64,000 bases of DNA from CAWCUK01 sp963798775 (lineage in GTDB: Bacteria; Bacteroidota; Ignavibacteria; Ignavibacteriales; Ignavibacteriaceae): NCBI GenBank assembly GCA_963798775.1, contig CAWCUK010000005.1, positions 124,001 to 188,000 of the forward strand, written 5' to 3'. The stretch's first letter is position 1. The number at the start of each line of letters is the position of its first letter. Positions 1-8,747 of this stretch are shown one piece after another. The translations under genes were made by a program, and so were the position numbers. Under the pieces are notes generated by a model. That model was not told the DNA's origin, did not search any database, and was given only the letters and a program-made list of their open reading frames with translations.

Positions 1-244
1 AATCTGTTTGTGCGTACCAATTGCTTGTCCATTTTGAGATGTGCCAGTCTTTAGGAATATAATTGCTGTTCGCAAAAACCTTATCCGCGGCCGGATCATT
101 CGCTGTATCACTGTTTGCAAATCGTTCAGGGAAAATTTGATACCAAACAATTCCCTTTGCCCATTGCGGGAAATTTGATTGACCGTTAAGGGTAAAGATA
201 TAAGCAACAATTATAAAAAAGGAAAAATAAATTCTCCTCATCAT
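1..244 (-). CDS. Alpha-amylase family (GH13) glycosidase, N-terminal part
   Basis: Only the first 81 codons are inside the window; the gene runs off the left edge. The protein starts with a hydrophobic signal peptide (about residues 1-22, ending in NGQ), so it is probably exported to the periplasm or cell surface. The next segment contains WYQIFPERFAN, the first beta-strand motif of GH13 amylase/neopullulanase-type TIM barrels, followed by a short Asp-rich loop typical of the calcium-site region. The catalytic residues lie outside the window. Two adjacent ATG codons (244-242 and 241-239) are possible starts; the first forms an ATGA overlap with the stop of the upstream RmlD-like gene, which suggests translational coupling. 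Substrate (starch, maltodextrin or related alpha-glucan) is inferred from family only. Confidence 0.75.
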   Translation of the reverse strand, partial: MMRRIYFSFFIIVAYIFTLNGQSNFPQWAKGIVWYQIFPERFANSDTANDPAADKVFANSNYIPKDWHISKWTSNWYAQTD

Positions 245-1158
245 AAGGAAAGTTCCTTTTTCATTATCTCTAGTGTTTCATCAATTGTATGGGGTTTATA
301 TCCGAATTCCGTTTCCGCTTTTAAAGTAAGAAGCCCGGAATTCAATGGCCTTTTTGCGGGCTGGTTTAAATCTTCAGTTAGTATGGGCATTATTAAATTT
401 GTATCGAGTTTAAAAAAATCCGCGATTTTTTCGGTGAATTCAAAACGCGACAGAAAATCTCTTCCGCCTATGTGATAAATTCCAGTCTTTTTAAATTCTA
501 CAACTTGATTTATTGCCTGCACCAAATCATCAATAAAGGTTGGATTATTTATCTGATCTGTTACAATTCTGATTTGTTTGCCGGAACGAACTGAATTTAC
601 AACCCATTTAACAAAATCGGGACGGCTGTTTTTAGCAATTCCGTAAAGAACATTTGTTCTTAAAATTGTGTAAAGCGTTCCGCTTATTTTTAACGCGTTT
701 TCACTCGCTAATTTTGTTCTGCCGTAATAACCAAGGGGATTTGGAATATCATTCTCGGAATACGGGCCGTTTATGCCGTCAAAAATGTAATCGGAAGAAA
801 TATGAATTAACCTTGCGTCCAAAACTCTGCATGCTTCGGCTAAATATTCTACGCCTTTTACATTTACTTTCCAGGCGGTTTCTCTTTCAGTTTCACTTAA
901 ATCCACATTTGTAAAAGCGGCTGCATTTACAATAAAATCGGGATAAAAATCGAAGATTACGCCTTTAATATCATCTCGTTTTGTTAAATCGCAGCAGACA
1001 TAATCACCATCATCGTAAACCGCTTTTTCTTCAACAGAACAGCCGAGAAGTTCAACATCCTCTTTTCTAGAATAAAATTCTACAATTCGCTGACCGAGCA
1101 TTCCGTTTGCTCCGACTATTAAAATTCGTTTCTTAATTATGTCGTGAGAATATATCAT
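241..1158 (-). CDS. rmlD: dTDP-4-dehydrorhamnose reductase (RmlD family)
   Basis: Extended short-chain dehydrogenase of 305 residues, the usual RmlD length. Visible: the NAD(P)-binding GANGMLG turn at residues 16-22, the active-site SSD segment at 121-123, and the catalytic Y145-x3-K149 pair (YYGRTK). The family reduces dTDP-4-dehydro-rhamnose to dTDP-L-rhamnose, the last step of rhamnose donor synthesis for surface glycans, in the cytoplasm. The rmlA/B/C partners are not in this window, so a different nucleotide-sugar reductase activity is possible. The start overlaps the end of the upstream PfkB gene by 26 bp and its stop overlaps the amylase start, so the genes form one operon. Confidence 0.8.
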   Translation of the reverse strand: MIYSHDIIKKRILIVGANGMLGQRIVEFYSRKEDVELLGCSVEEKAVYDDGDYVCCDLTKRDDIKGVIFDFYPDFIVNAAAFTNVDLSETERETAWKVNVKGVEYLAEACRVLDARLIHISSDYIFDGINGPYSENDIPNPLGYYGRTKLASENALKISGTLYTILRTNVLYGIAKNSRPDFVKWVVNSVRSGKQIRIVTDQINNPTFIDDLVQAINQVVEFKKTGIYHIGGRDFLSRFEFTEKIADFFKLDTNLIMPILTEDLNQPAKRPLNSGLLTLKAETEFGYKPHTIDETLEIMKKELSL

Positions 1159-2020
1159 TTTTCAATTCATTCATTTTAGTTAAATAATCATACGAAGCCG
1201 TAAAACCGGCGGCTAAATTTGCATTATATAAAGCATTAAAAATTTTAGATGTTTTAATATAAGTATAAAAAAATATCGCCCCAAAAACGTCGCCGCAGCC
1301 GACTTTATTTTTCGTTTTAATTTTTAAGGCGGAAGTATATTCGGAAACAATTTCATCATTAATTTTGTAATAAACTCTCGCCCCGCGTTCTCCTTTGGTA
1401 AGAATAAATATTTTAATATTGTTAGAAAAAACCTTTTTTATAATCTCATTCTTTTCGCTTGTTTTATATAAAGTTTTCAGCTCATTTTCGTTTACTTGAA
1501 TTATATCAACTTGCGAAGCCCATTCATCAAATCCTGGAATAATTCTGAAATTCCGGTTCATTTCGTTGTCTAATCCTCGTGAAAGTGTATGAACATCTAA
1601 AAAAATCAATCCGTTAAAACTGTTACGAATATTTTTTAATGTTTCCAAAGAAATATCAAAACCGGTAATCATATTAATAAGAATTCCGTTGTAGAGGGAA
1701 AAATCATTTACACTTATTTTTAAACTATCCGTAATATTTTTATATCTTTCACTTCTTTCGGTTTTAGGATGAATAGTTAAATAAACAAGCGGGATAGAAT
1801 CAACTTGTTCATAAAATGAATTGTTAAAATTTTCATAAACAGGCGCAAATAAATTATAATTATTAGCAGAAACTGAAGTTAATAAATTTATTTCATCATC
1901 ATCTTCTTTGAATGAATTAAGTGAAGCAGCGGTATAATAAATTCCTCCCGGCTTTATAACTTCATTTGCCTCATTTTGAAAATGATCTTCAACAGATTGT
2001 CCGATAATTAAAATCTTCAT
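1133..2020 (-). CDS. PfkB-family carbohydrate/nucleoside kinase
   Basis: A 295-residue ribokinase-fold protein. The C-terminal ATP-binding and catalytic signature reads VGCGDVFGA at residues 240-248, where D244 is the expected catalytic base; the usual GAGD has Cys instead of Ala. NENE at 177-180 and TKGERGA at 208-214 are the other conserved PfkB segments. The family phosphorylates sugars or nucleosides with ATP; the exact substrate cannot be read from sequence. The N-terminal glycine region is weaker than in ribokinase (PGGIYYTAAS). It sits between a heparinase-like gene (11 bp upstream) and rmlD (26-bp overlap), which suggests a role in sugar handling rather than nucleoside salvage. Confidence 0.7.
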   Translation of the reverse strand: MKILIIGQSVEDHFQNEANEVIKPGGIYYTAASLNSFKEDDDEINLLTSVSANNYNLFAPVYENFNNSFYEQVDSIPLVYLTIHPKTERSERYKNITDSLKISVNDFSLYNGILINMITGFDISLETLKNIRNSFNGLIFLDVHTLSRGLDNEMNRNFRIIPGFDEWASQVDIIQVNENELKTLYKTSEKNEIIKKVFSNNIKIFILTKGERGARVYYKINDEIVSEYTSALKIKTKNKVGCGDVFGAIFFYTYIKTSKIFNALYNANLAAGFTASYDYLTKMNELKNDIFSRHN

Positions 2021-2030
2021 GCTAATTTCT

Positions 2031-2822
2031 TTATTCCAAATTTATTTCGGTAATAATAAAAGCGGGAAAATTTTCCTTAAAAAAGAAAGATAGTTTTTTT
2101 GTTTTTTCTAATCTTCCGTAACTTTCTGAAAAAAAAGCTTCATCTATTTTGGCGGAAAAGAACTCTGACGAACAGAAAAAGCTGAATTTCAATTTTACTT
2201 CACCCGCGGCAGCCGCAAATTCATATTTTGAAATTTTAATTATTTCAACATCGGGATGAAAATGAATATTTGCTGAGGCCTTATGTTTAGTTCCTCCGAA
2301 AAACTCATCTTTTATTTTTATTTGTTTTCGTTCTTTAAAATAATGAAAAGTCCTTTTAATAATCACCGGGTCTACCAACCGAGTATAGGCATAATGTTGT
2401 GCGCTGAAAACAACTTCTTCATTATTATTCAGCCATTCCAGCACTTTAGGTTTGGTTAAATCTTCCTTAACATTAAATAAACCTTCAATTTCTGAAAGAG
2501 GTTCATCATCAATAAAAAAAGTATTGTGGCTTTTTACCGAACGGAGAAAATTCCTAAGATCTTTATCGGCAAAATAAGAATATGTTCCGGGATCAACAAT
2601 TATTAATCTATTTTTATAAAAAAGTTCAAAACTAAAAGTATCATTATGTCCGGGTGCGCCGCCGCCGTGTTTTCCAATTTCTCCGGCTTCTATAAAGAGA
2701 TGAATATCTTTATCACGAATAATAAAATGGCCGCCTTCTTTAAATGCCGAAGAAGAAATTTCCGGTTTTTCTGTTTTAATATTTTGATATTTATCTAAAG
2801 CATCGGCGCCGAACAATACCAA
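2031..2822 (-). CDS. Heparinase II/III-like protein, C-terminal part (frameshifted)
   Basis: This open frame holds the beta-sandwich part of a heparinase II/III family protein. GHNDTFSFEL and DPGTYSY near its start are the conserved active-site region of this polysaccharide-lyase fold, so the frame is the continuation of the gene at 2840-3994. The frame is open upstream of the nominal TTG start: around 2835-2855 it reads IKGTFELLVLFGAD and meets the end of the N-terminal piece. Adding one base near 2855 joins the two into a single protein of about 654 residues, a normal length for the family. Such proteins degrade or edit uronic-acid polysaccharides and are often found in surface-polysaccharide loci. 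It lies 10 bp upstream of the PfkB gene, in the same operon. Confidence 0.75.
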   Translation of the reverse strand: MVLFGADALDKYQNIKTEKPEISSSAFKEGGHFIIRDKDIHLFIEAGEIGKHGGGAPGHNDTFSFELFYKNRLIIVDPGTYSYFADKDLRNFLRSVKSHNTFFIDDEPLSEIEGLFNVKEDLTKPKVLEWLNNNEEVVFSAQHYAYTRLVDPVIIKRTFHYFKERKQIKIKDEFFGGTKHKASANIHFHPDVEIIKISKYEFAAAAGEVKLKFSFFCSSEFFSAKIDEAFFSESYGRLEKTKKLSFFFKENFPAFIITEINLE

Positions 2823-2839
2823 AAGTTCAAAAGTGCCTT

Positions 2840-3994
2840 TTATACACGAGTTTTAAAATTTCCATCGTCATAAATAAACGCACCAACAGCAAGTGTATCG
2901 GAGTAATTATTATTTTGATTAAACTTAACCGCAAATGATGAAGGAATATCACCAACAGCGGGAATGGAGTTATCCTCCCGCAAATACGCGGCTTGAACCT
3001 CAAACATTTTTTTTAGACGTTCTTCAAAACCCGCCGAAAATTTTTCTCCAATTTTATTCAATCCAATTTTCGCCAGATAAAATATCCGCAGAATAAAAGG
3101 ATGAAATAAAACGGATTGTTCATAACTTATGCCGTCATTATTTATTTGATTTCTTATCTCTTGTTCAAAAGAAGATTTGGCGAATTTTATATTTTTCTTT
3201 CCGTATGAAGTCTCTTTTAAAGTAATTCCGGTTAATGCCAGCGCAAAAATACTGCATAAATAACCATAATCCCTTTCTTTTTTATAATCAAGATTATTCT
3301 CAATAAAAACCGAATGATATAAAACTGTTTCCAGGAAAAGGGCAATAATTTCACTCGTAATTAGCGGAGATTCAATAAGTATTGCGAACGTGTAGACAAT
3401 ATTAATTAATCGTATCGCTATTTCCGTGGTACAAACCCAATTTACACCTACACAGAATTTATTGTTTTTATTAAAATTTTTAAGAAGAAAAATAAAATGC
3501 TCAACAAATTTTTCATCACCGGAAAGAAGGTATGCTTTTGCGAGTGTAATTCCTTGATGAAACCTAGCAATCTCCCAAGGAACTTTAATATCAACTCCTT
3601 TTGGAAAATTAAAATAATCTTCTTTCCATACCAGTTTTTCCGGCCATTCAAAAAAGCCGATATAATCGTAGTTCCATTTCACCTCATCCCCCAAATTTAT
3701 CTCGTTTCCAAAAACCACGTATTTATTTTCGATAATATTCTCAGCCGCGCAAATAATTTCTTCTTCTTTTTCGAGTGCAATAACAGCTTTTTTTATTTTC
3801 TCTTTTCCGGAATTGTCTGTAAAAATTTTTAGCGAGAAATGTTTCTTATAATTTCCGGTGTCTTTTAAAGTTTCAGGTATTTTTGGAAGGGTAAACTGTT
3901 TGTTCGAGTAAAAATATGCCTCGACTTCTCTTCGAAAGATCTTTTTTCTGAAAACAGTATAATTAAGTTTGATTAAAAAATCTAAAATAGACAT
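2840..3994 (-). CDS. Heparinase II/III-like protein, N-terminal part (frameshifted)
   Basis: A 384-residue frame corresponding to the alpha-helical toroid of heparinase II/III (alginate-lyase-like) proteins: FEWPEKLVWKEDYF, the W-x-H/F-rich helices and the ISYEQSVLFHPF segment (about residues 290-300) fit this domain. There is no obvious signal peptide, so it may be cytoplasmic or leaderless like many family members in capsule/exopolysaccharide loci. The frame ends at a TAA right after GNFKTRV, where the next frame carries on with the lyase beta-sandwich; a missing base near 2850-2856 explains the break. It is the first gene of the minus-strand operon and is divergent from bshA. Confidence 0.75.
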   Translation of the reverse strand: MSILDFLIKLNYTVFRKKIFRREVEAYFYSNKQFTLPKIPETLKDTGNYKKHFSLKIFTDNSGKEKIKKAVIALEKEEEIICAAENIIENKYVVFGNEINLGDEVKWNYDYIGFFEWPEKLVWKEDYFNFPKGVDIKVPWEIARFHQGITLAKAYLLSGDEKFVEHFIFLLKNFNKNNKFCVGVNWVCTTEIAIRLINIVYTFAILIESPLITSEIIALFLETVLYHSVFIENNLDYKKERDYGYLCSIFALALTGITLKETSYGKKNIKFAKSSFEQEIRNQINNDGISYEQSVLFHPFILRIFYLAKIGLNKIGEKFSAGFEERLKKMFEVQAAYLREDNSIPAVGDIPSSFAVKFNQNNNYSDTLAVGAFIYDDGNFKTRV

Positions 3995-4135
3995 TTCGAA
4001 TAATGTTTAAGAACCGGAATTGCAGAATGAAAATAATTAGATAACATTAATTCCGGTTTGGGTGTTATATAACAAATAAAAGAAGTCCATTATTTTCCTG
4101 CTGACTGTAAAGTTCATAATTCGTTCTAAATAAGT

Positions 4136-4143
4136 TATATTTG
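4136..4143 (+). promoter_or_regulatory. TAnnTTTG-type -7 promoter element upstream of bshA
   Basis: TATATTTG matches the Bacteroidota -7 consensus TAnnTTTG and lies 55 bp before the bshA ATG in the 204-bp divergent spacer. No clear TTG lies about 20 bp further upstream, so the call rests on the -7 box alone. Confidence 0.35.
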
Positions 4144-4198
4144 TGATTGTTTAAAGAATAAATATTCAGCGAAAAAATTTACAGAAAAGAAATCATCT

Positions 4199-5323
4199 AT
4201 GAAAATCGGAATAACTTGTTATCCAACATACGGCGGAAGCGGTGTTGTTGCAACAGAATTGGTAAAGCATTGGCATTACGCGGCCATGAAGTTCATTTTA
4301 TCAGTTACGCTTTGCCTTTTAGGCTTCACAATTTTGTTGAGAATGTTGTTTTCCACGAAGTTGAAATGAGCAGTTATCCTTTGTTTGAATTTCCGCTATA
4401 TAGTTTGGCTTTGGCAAGTAAAATGGTTGAGGTTGCCGAATATGAAAAATTGGATCTTCTTCACGTTCATTATGCTATTCCTCATGCCAGCAGCGCTTAT
4501 CTTGCTAAACAAATGCTAAAAGGGAAAAGAGATTTAAAAGTTATAACAACACTTCACGGAACAGATATTACTCTTGTCGGATTAGAACCTTCATTTCTGC
4601 CTCTTGTAAAATTTAGTATAGAGGAAAGTGACGGGGTAACGGCTGTATCCGATTTTTAAAAGAAAAAACAATTACAAATTATAATATTGAAAAAGAGATT
4701 GAAGTAATTCCGAATTTTATTGATACAGAATTGTATAAACCTCAAAAAGATGGCGTTTTTCGAAAACATATTGCTCCGAACGGTGAAAAAGTATTTGTAC
4801 ATACTATCTAATTTCAGACAAGTTAAAAGGGTAACCGATACTATTAGAATTTTTGAACAAGTACAAAAGGAAATTCCGTCAAAATTAATTTTAGTCGGTG
4901 ATGGGCCGGATAGATCAGAATGTGAAAGATTATGCAGGCAATTAAATCTTATGCGATCATGTTAAATTTTTAGGAAAACAAGACGGACTTGTTGAAATTT
5001 TAAATTCTTCCGATATTTTTCTGATTCCTTCTCAATCAGAAAGTTTCGGACTTTCGGCGCTGGAAGCAATGGCTTGCGGAATTCCCGTTGTTAGCTCCAG
5101 TGTAGGAGGTTTACCCGAATTAATCCGTCATAATGAATCCGGTTTTATTGCTGAGATTGGTGATATTGACAGAATGGCAAAATATGTGATTGATCTCCTT
5201 TCAAATGAAAGGAAGTATGAGCTATTTTCTAAAAACGCCAGGGAAAGAGCCGTAAGTGGTTTTGACAGAGAAAAAGTTATCCCGATGTATGAAGATTATT
5301 ACGCAAAAATTTTAGCAAAGTAA
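4199..5323 (+). pseudogene. bshA: N-acetyl-alpha-D-glucosaminyl L-malate synthase BshA, broken by four single-base indels
   Basis: Read across three frames, this is a complete GT4 glycosyltransferase of the BshA type, which joins UDP-GlcNAc to L-malate in the first step of bacillithiol synthesis. Visible: N-terminal MKIGITCYPTYGGSGVVATE, HVHYAIPHA, TLHGTDITLVG, SNFRQVKRV, the donor-site region SQSESFGLSALEAMACG and PVVSSSVGG. The frame changes at about 4261 (one G missing in TTGG), 4655 (one T missing in the T run), 4805 (one extra T) and 4951 (one extra A). The four changes cancel, so the first and last parts are in the same frame. Open pieces are 4199-4261, 4262-4659, about 4660-4805, 4806-4965 and 4952-5323. 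Corrected length is about 374 residues, normal for BshA. Either the gene is dying or the consensus is wrong here. The downstream gene starts 3 bp after its stop. Confidence 0.85.
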
Positions 5324-5325
5324 AA

Positions 5326-5748
5326 ATGATTATTTATTGTGCAGGCCCAATTAGAGGTGTAAAAAAATACCAAAAATATTATAAGAAAATAATAGAACAT
5401 ATATCTTCCTTAAATCATAGCGCGCTTTCTGAATTAAATTCCGAATTCAGCACTTCCATTCCGTTAACCGATAAACAAATTTTTGTGCGAGATACAAAAT
5501 GGATCGACAGAAGCAATTTAATGGTTGCGGAAGTTTCGGGGCCCAGTTTAGGCGTAGGTTTTGAAATAGCTTATTGTTTGTATAAAAAGAAAATCCCGGT
5601 TTTGGCCCTCGCTTGTAAGGAAGTTGAAAAAGTTTCCGCTTTAATTAGGGGAAATATGTCACAGCTTTTCAATTTTGAAGTTTATAATTCTGAAGAAGAT
5701 CTAAGAAAATATGTGGAAGAATTTATCAACAAATATCAAAAGGACTAA
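5326..5748 (+). CDS. 2'-deoxynucleoside 5'-phosphate N-hydrolase (DNPH1/Rcl-like)
   Basis: A 140-residue protein of the nucleoside 2-deoxyribosyltransferase superfamily. The N-terminal CAGPIRG (residues 5-11) matches the phosphate-binding loop of Rcl/DNPH1, and EVSGPSLGVGFE (69-80) carries the conserved acidic pair, with E80 in the position of the catalytic glutamate. The family cleaves the N-glycosidic bond of deoxynucleoside monophosphates in the cytoplasm, a nucleotide-pool clean-up role. It starts 3 bp after the bshA stop and its own stop directly abuts the next TTG start, so it belongs to the same transcription unit. Substrate preference cannot be derived from sequence. Confidence 0.75.
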   Translation: MIIYCAGPIRGVKKYQKYYKKIIEHISSLNHSALSELNSEFSTSIPLTDKQIFVRDTKWIDRSNLMVAEVSGPSLGVGFEIAYCLYKKKIPVLALACKEVEKVSALIRGNMSQLFNFEVYNSEEDLRKYVEEFINKYQKD

Positions 5749-6177
5749 TTGACGGAAAAAGATTTTATTATAAACCGTGTACAAAAACTTTTAACCGAAG
5801 GAATAAAAGATTTTCCCGGAGAATTTTTAACAACGGAAGAATTTAAAGAAATAATACTTCCTTCTAAACCGCTGGTAATAGGGGAAGAATTTTTCGGTGC
5901 TTTTGAAATTTTAACAATCGAGGGTTCCGCGGTATATCAAGCGGAAGATCATTTGGAAGCAAAGTATATAATTTATGCTAATAGGAACAAACCGGAGTTA
6001 ATAAAAATTCCGGCGTTAAAAAGTGAACTAAAAACTACTATTGCGAAATATGAAAGTTATATAGATTCGATTATGAAAGAGATTGAGAAAGATTATAACA
6101 ATTTATTTCCTAGCGGCAAAAATTCTCATTTTATAATTAAAGAAATTTTTAGAAAATCCAATATTTTAAGATACTGA
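5749..6177 (+). CDS. Conserved-looking hypothetical protein (142 aa)
   Basis: I do not recognise a family. The frame starts with TTG immediately after the TAA of the preceding gene and ends 7 bp before the next gene, so its position inside a compact operon supports that it is real. The protein is acidic in its first half (FPGEFLTTEEFKEI, GEEFFGAFEIL) with a mixed alpha/beta pattern and a basic, helical C-terminus. No signal peptide, membrane segment or metal motif is visible. The central segment AEDHLEAKYIIYANRNKPELIKIP looks like a small alpha/beta domain. Confidence 0.6.
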   Translation: MTEKDFIINRVQKLLTEGIKDFPGEFLTTEEFKEIILPSKPLVIGEEFFGAFEILTIEGSAVYQAEDHLEAKYIIYANRNKPELIKIPALKSELKTTIAKYESYIDSIMKEIEKDYNNLFPSGKNSHFIIKEIFRKSNILRY

Positions 6178-6184
6178 GTAAGCA

Positions 6185-7621
6185 TTGATAGAAATTAGCG
6201 AAAACATTCAAACCTACCTAAACTCTTTATACGGCGAAAGTTCAGCACAAAAATATATTGATTTTATAAGCCGCGATCCGGTGCAGTATATCCGTGTGAA
6301 CAGACTTAAAACTACTAGAGCTGAATTAGCCGCAACATTAAAAAAAGAATATTCAATTGAAACAGAAGCTATTCCAAATATTTCCGACGGCTTAAAAGTA
6401 ATTGAAGGAAATAACATACTCGGTAAAACTATAGAACATATTATCGGCGATTATTATATTCAAGGTTTATCTTCAATGATTCCGCCGCTAATTCTATCGC
6501 CAAAACCTGAAGATGTTGTGCTTGATCTTTGTTCTGCTCCCGGTTCTAAAACCACGGAACTTGGCGAATTAATGGACAATAAGGGAACTTTAATCGCTAA
6601 TGAAATCGCGCTTGACAGAGTAAAAATGCTTGTCTTCAATATTGACAGAATGAATCTTGTTAATGCGGCCGTAACTCACACAAGAGGTGAATTGCTAAGT
6701 AAAATTTACAGCGAACATTTTGATAAAATTCTGGTAGACGCGCCTTGCAGCGGATTAGGCATAATTCAAAAGAAGGAAGAAGTAAGCAACTGGTGGTCTT
6801 TAGATCGCGCGGAAAGATTGGGTGATTTGCAGCTCCGACTTTTAATTGCAGCGGTAAAAATGGTAAAAACGGGAGGCGAGATTGTTTACAGCACTTGCAC
6901 CCTTACTCCCGAAGAAAATGAATTTATAATTGATAAAGTTTTACAAAAATATCCTATTGAGCTTGTAGATATTGAACTTCCTGTTGCGTCACAAGAAGCG
7001 TTTACAAGTTACAACGGGAAAGAGCTAAATCCGCAGCTTTCTAAAGCAAGAAGAATTATTCCCTGGGAAGTTGATTCCGACGGATTTTTCATTTGTAAAT
7101 TGCGTAAAACCGGAGAAACATTATCACCGGAAAAATCTCTTGTTAAACAGAGAGATTTGAAAATTCTTTCTTCAAAAAGTAAAGAGATTAAAAATTTATT
7201 AATCAATATTGAAAATGATTTTGGAGTTCCACCGGAAGTTTTAACTGAATATAATTATTTGATTAAGAAAAACGATATTTACTTCCTCAACAAAAATTGG
7301 GAAGATGATAACTTAGGATTATTCGAGCGAATTGGGACAAGATTCGGCGTTATAGATAAACGGGGAGAAATTACACTTCATACTCTTGCCGCACAGATTC
7401 TGCAAAAACACATTTCTAAAAATATTGTGGAATTTGATTCCCGGGAAGATCTTAAAAAATATCTGGAAGGCGGAATAGTAAAAAAAGAAACTTCGGTATC
7501 GGGACAATGTGTTATTAAATTTAGAAATTCAATATTGGGAACTGCCGTAACAACGGAAGGCGGAATCAAAAGTCGTTTTCCCCGCGCAAAGCGAACTCAC
7601 GAAATTCATTTAGATTTTTAA
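6185..7621 (+). CDS. RNA m5C methyltransferase, NOL1/NOP2/Sun (RsmF-like)
   Basis: A 478-residue SAM-dependent cytosine-C5 RNA methyltransferase, probably acting on 16S rRNA or tRNA. Visible: motif I DLCSAPGSKTTEL around 114-126, motif IV DAPCSG at 185-190 with C188, and motif VI STCTLTPEEN at 236-245 with the nucleophile C238. The last ~90 residues (LHTLAAQIL, RFPRAKRTHEIH) form a PUA-like RNA-binding tail as in RsmF/YebU-type enzymes. The start is TTG at 6185; no ATG lies nearby, and the N-terminal helix (IQTYLNSLYGE) fits family starts. It is the last gene of the plus-strand operon, ending at a bidirectional terminator. Confidence 0.88.
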   Translation: MIEISENIQTYLNSLYGESSAQKYIDFISRDPVQYIRVNRLKTTRAELAATLKKEYSIETEAIPNISDGLKVIEGNNILGKTIEHIIGDYYIQGLSSMIPPLILSPKPEDVVLDLCSAPGSKTTELGELMDNKGTLIANEIALDRVKMLVFNIDRMNLVNAAVTHTRGELLSKIYSEHFDKILVDAPCSGLGIIQKKEEVSNWWSLDRAERLGDLQLRLLIAAVKMVKTGGEIVYSTCTLTPEENEFIIDKVLQKYPIELVDIELPVASQEAFTSYNGKELNPQLSKARRIIPWEVDSDGFFICKLRKTGETLSPEKSLVKQRDLKILSSKSKEIKNLLINIENDFGVPPEVLTEYNYLIKKNDIYFLNKNWEDDNLGLFERIGTRFGVIDKRGEITLHTLAAQILQKHISKNIVEFDSREDLKKYLEGGIVKKETSVSGQCVIKFRNSILGTAVTTEGGIKSRFPRAKRTHEIHLDF

Positions 7622-7631
7622 GAAAAGAAAT

Positions 7632-7665
7632 AAATCATTCCCGTAAATTTTAACGGGAATGATTT
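7632..7665. terminator. Bidirectional intrinsic terminator
   Basis: A perfect 13-bp stem (AAATCATTCCCGT at 7632-7644 with its complement at 7653-7665) around an 8-nt loop, with A/T tracts on both sides. It sits between convergent genes and can stop transcription from both. Confidence 0.85.
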
Positions 7666-7676
7666 TTAGTAAAAAT

Positions 7677-8636
7677 TTATTTACCATGCCGATTTTTCAT
7701 AAATTCATAAACTCTCGCCGAAATAATTTTCATTTTCGGCCTAACGGCAGCTTCTTCAACGGGAGTAAATAAAGAAATAATATATTTTATATTTCCATCA
7801 TCAACTATCCCCACATCATTTGTCCAATAGCTCCACCAACCGGTTTTGTGGTAAAACATAGCATTTCTTGGAAGTCCGGTGCCGAGCTTGGTTGTATCTA
7901 ACTGGCGTCCGAGAAAAGTTTTCATCTGCATGCTTACCCAAGGATTAACCAGTTGATTAGAATAAACTTTATACATATAATCGGCTGCATGTAAAGCTGA
8001 AGTTTCGGTTCCTCTTATTTTTTCGTAGCCGGGATCTTCAAATTGTCTGCCTACAAATTTTCTTGTTACTTCGCTTCCGTACCAATTATAATTATGAATT
8101 ATACTATTTATCGTATCTCTGGTTGCAACATCAATTAAACAATTGGCCGCGGAATTATCACTTCTTGTAATCATCAAATCTAAAAGATAATTTATGGTAA
8201 CCGTATCCCCATCATGAATAAGCGGTCGCGGATCGTAGCTTATTTCCTTTACTTTATCTTTATCATTTGGCGATTTAACCACATAAGGAGTGTAAAGAGA
8301 ATAATCGCCGTTACTTATTTCACTTAAAATTCCCATTGCCACATACATTTTATAAACACTGGCGGGATAAATAAAATTTGCGTAATTAACTCCTCCCAAA
8401 ATTGGCTGAGTGCCGTTCAAATCAACAACGGCAAAAGAAATCTGTTCAATTCCGTCTTCGCCTACATTAAAGCTGCTGTCTAATCCCACCGATTTTACAA
8501 TTGATAAAAGGGAATCGGAAAATTCTTTATCAACTTTAAAATATGAAGGAACATCGGTGCTTTGTTTATCAAATTTGGGAGTTTGCGCGTTAACGGTAAG
8601 AAAAAGAAGAACAGAAAATAATAATAGTTTTTTCAC
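7677..8636 (-). CDS. Secreted serine hydrolase, class A beta-lactamase fold
   Basis: A 319-residue protein with a Sec signal peptide (MKKLLLFSVLLFLTVNAQ). All three penicillin-recognising motifs are visible: S93-x2-K96 in PASVYK, the S159-D160-N161 triad and K264-T265-G266. The ExxLN omega-loop motif that carries the deacylating glutamate in true class A beta-lactamases is not evident in the GRQFEDPGYEKIRGTETSA stretch, so a cell-wall or esterase/peptidase role is as likely as antibiotic hydrolysis. It stands alone on the minus strand, divergent from an ArsC-like gene, and ends at the terminator shared with the RNA methyltransferase. Confidence 0.75.
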   Translation of the reverse strand: MKKLLLFSVLLFLTVNAQTPKFDKQSTDVPSYFKVDKEFSDSLLSIVKSVGLDSSFNVGEDGIEQISFAVVDLNGTQPILGGVNYANFIYPASVYKMYVAMGILSEISNGDYSLYTPYVVKSPNDKDKVKEISYDPRPLIHDGDTVTINYLLDLMITRSDNSAANCLIDVATRDTINSIIHNYNWYGSEVTRKFVGRQFEDPGYEKIRGTETSALHAADYMYKVYSNQLVNPWVSMQMKTFLGRQLDTTKLGTGLPRNAMFYHKTGWWSYWTNDVGIVDDGNIKYIISLFTPVEEAAVRPKMKIISARVYEFMKNRHGK

Positions 8637-8747
8637 TTTTACCTTCTTTAATTGTTTATGAATAAATGTGAGTATTAAAGTTTATTTTTATTTAAGGATT
8701 CATTTAATTTGATAAAATAATATTTATAAAATTAAAATAAAATAAAG

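Noticed and set aside
3497..3832. 111-codon plus-strand frame opposite the heparinase gene.
   Set aside because: It is antisense to a well-supported domain, has low-complexity Phe/Lys-rich composition and no recognisable features; a shadow. The same applies to 654-914, 35780-36220, 42759-43169 and 51414-51842.
7677..8636. Antibiotic-resistance beta-lactamase.
   Set aside because: The fold motifs are there, but the deacylating glutamate motif is not visible and no resistance context exists.
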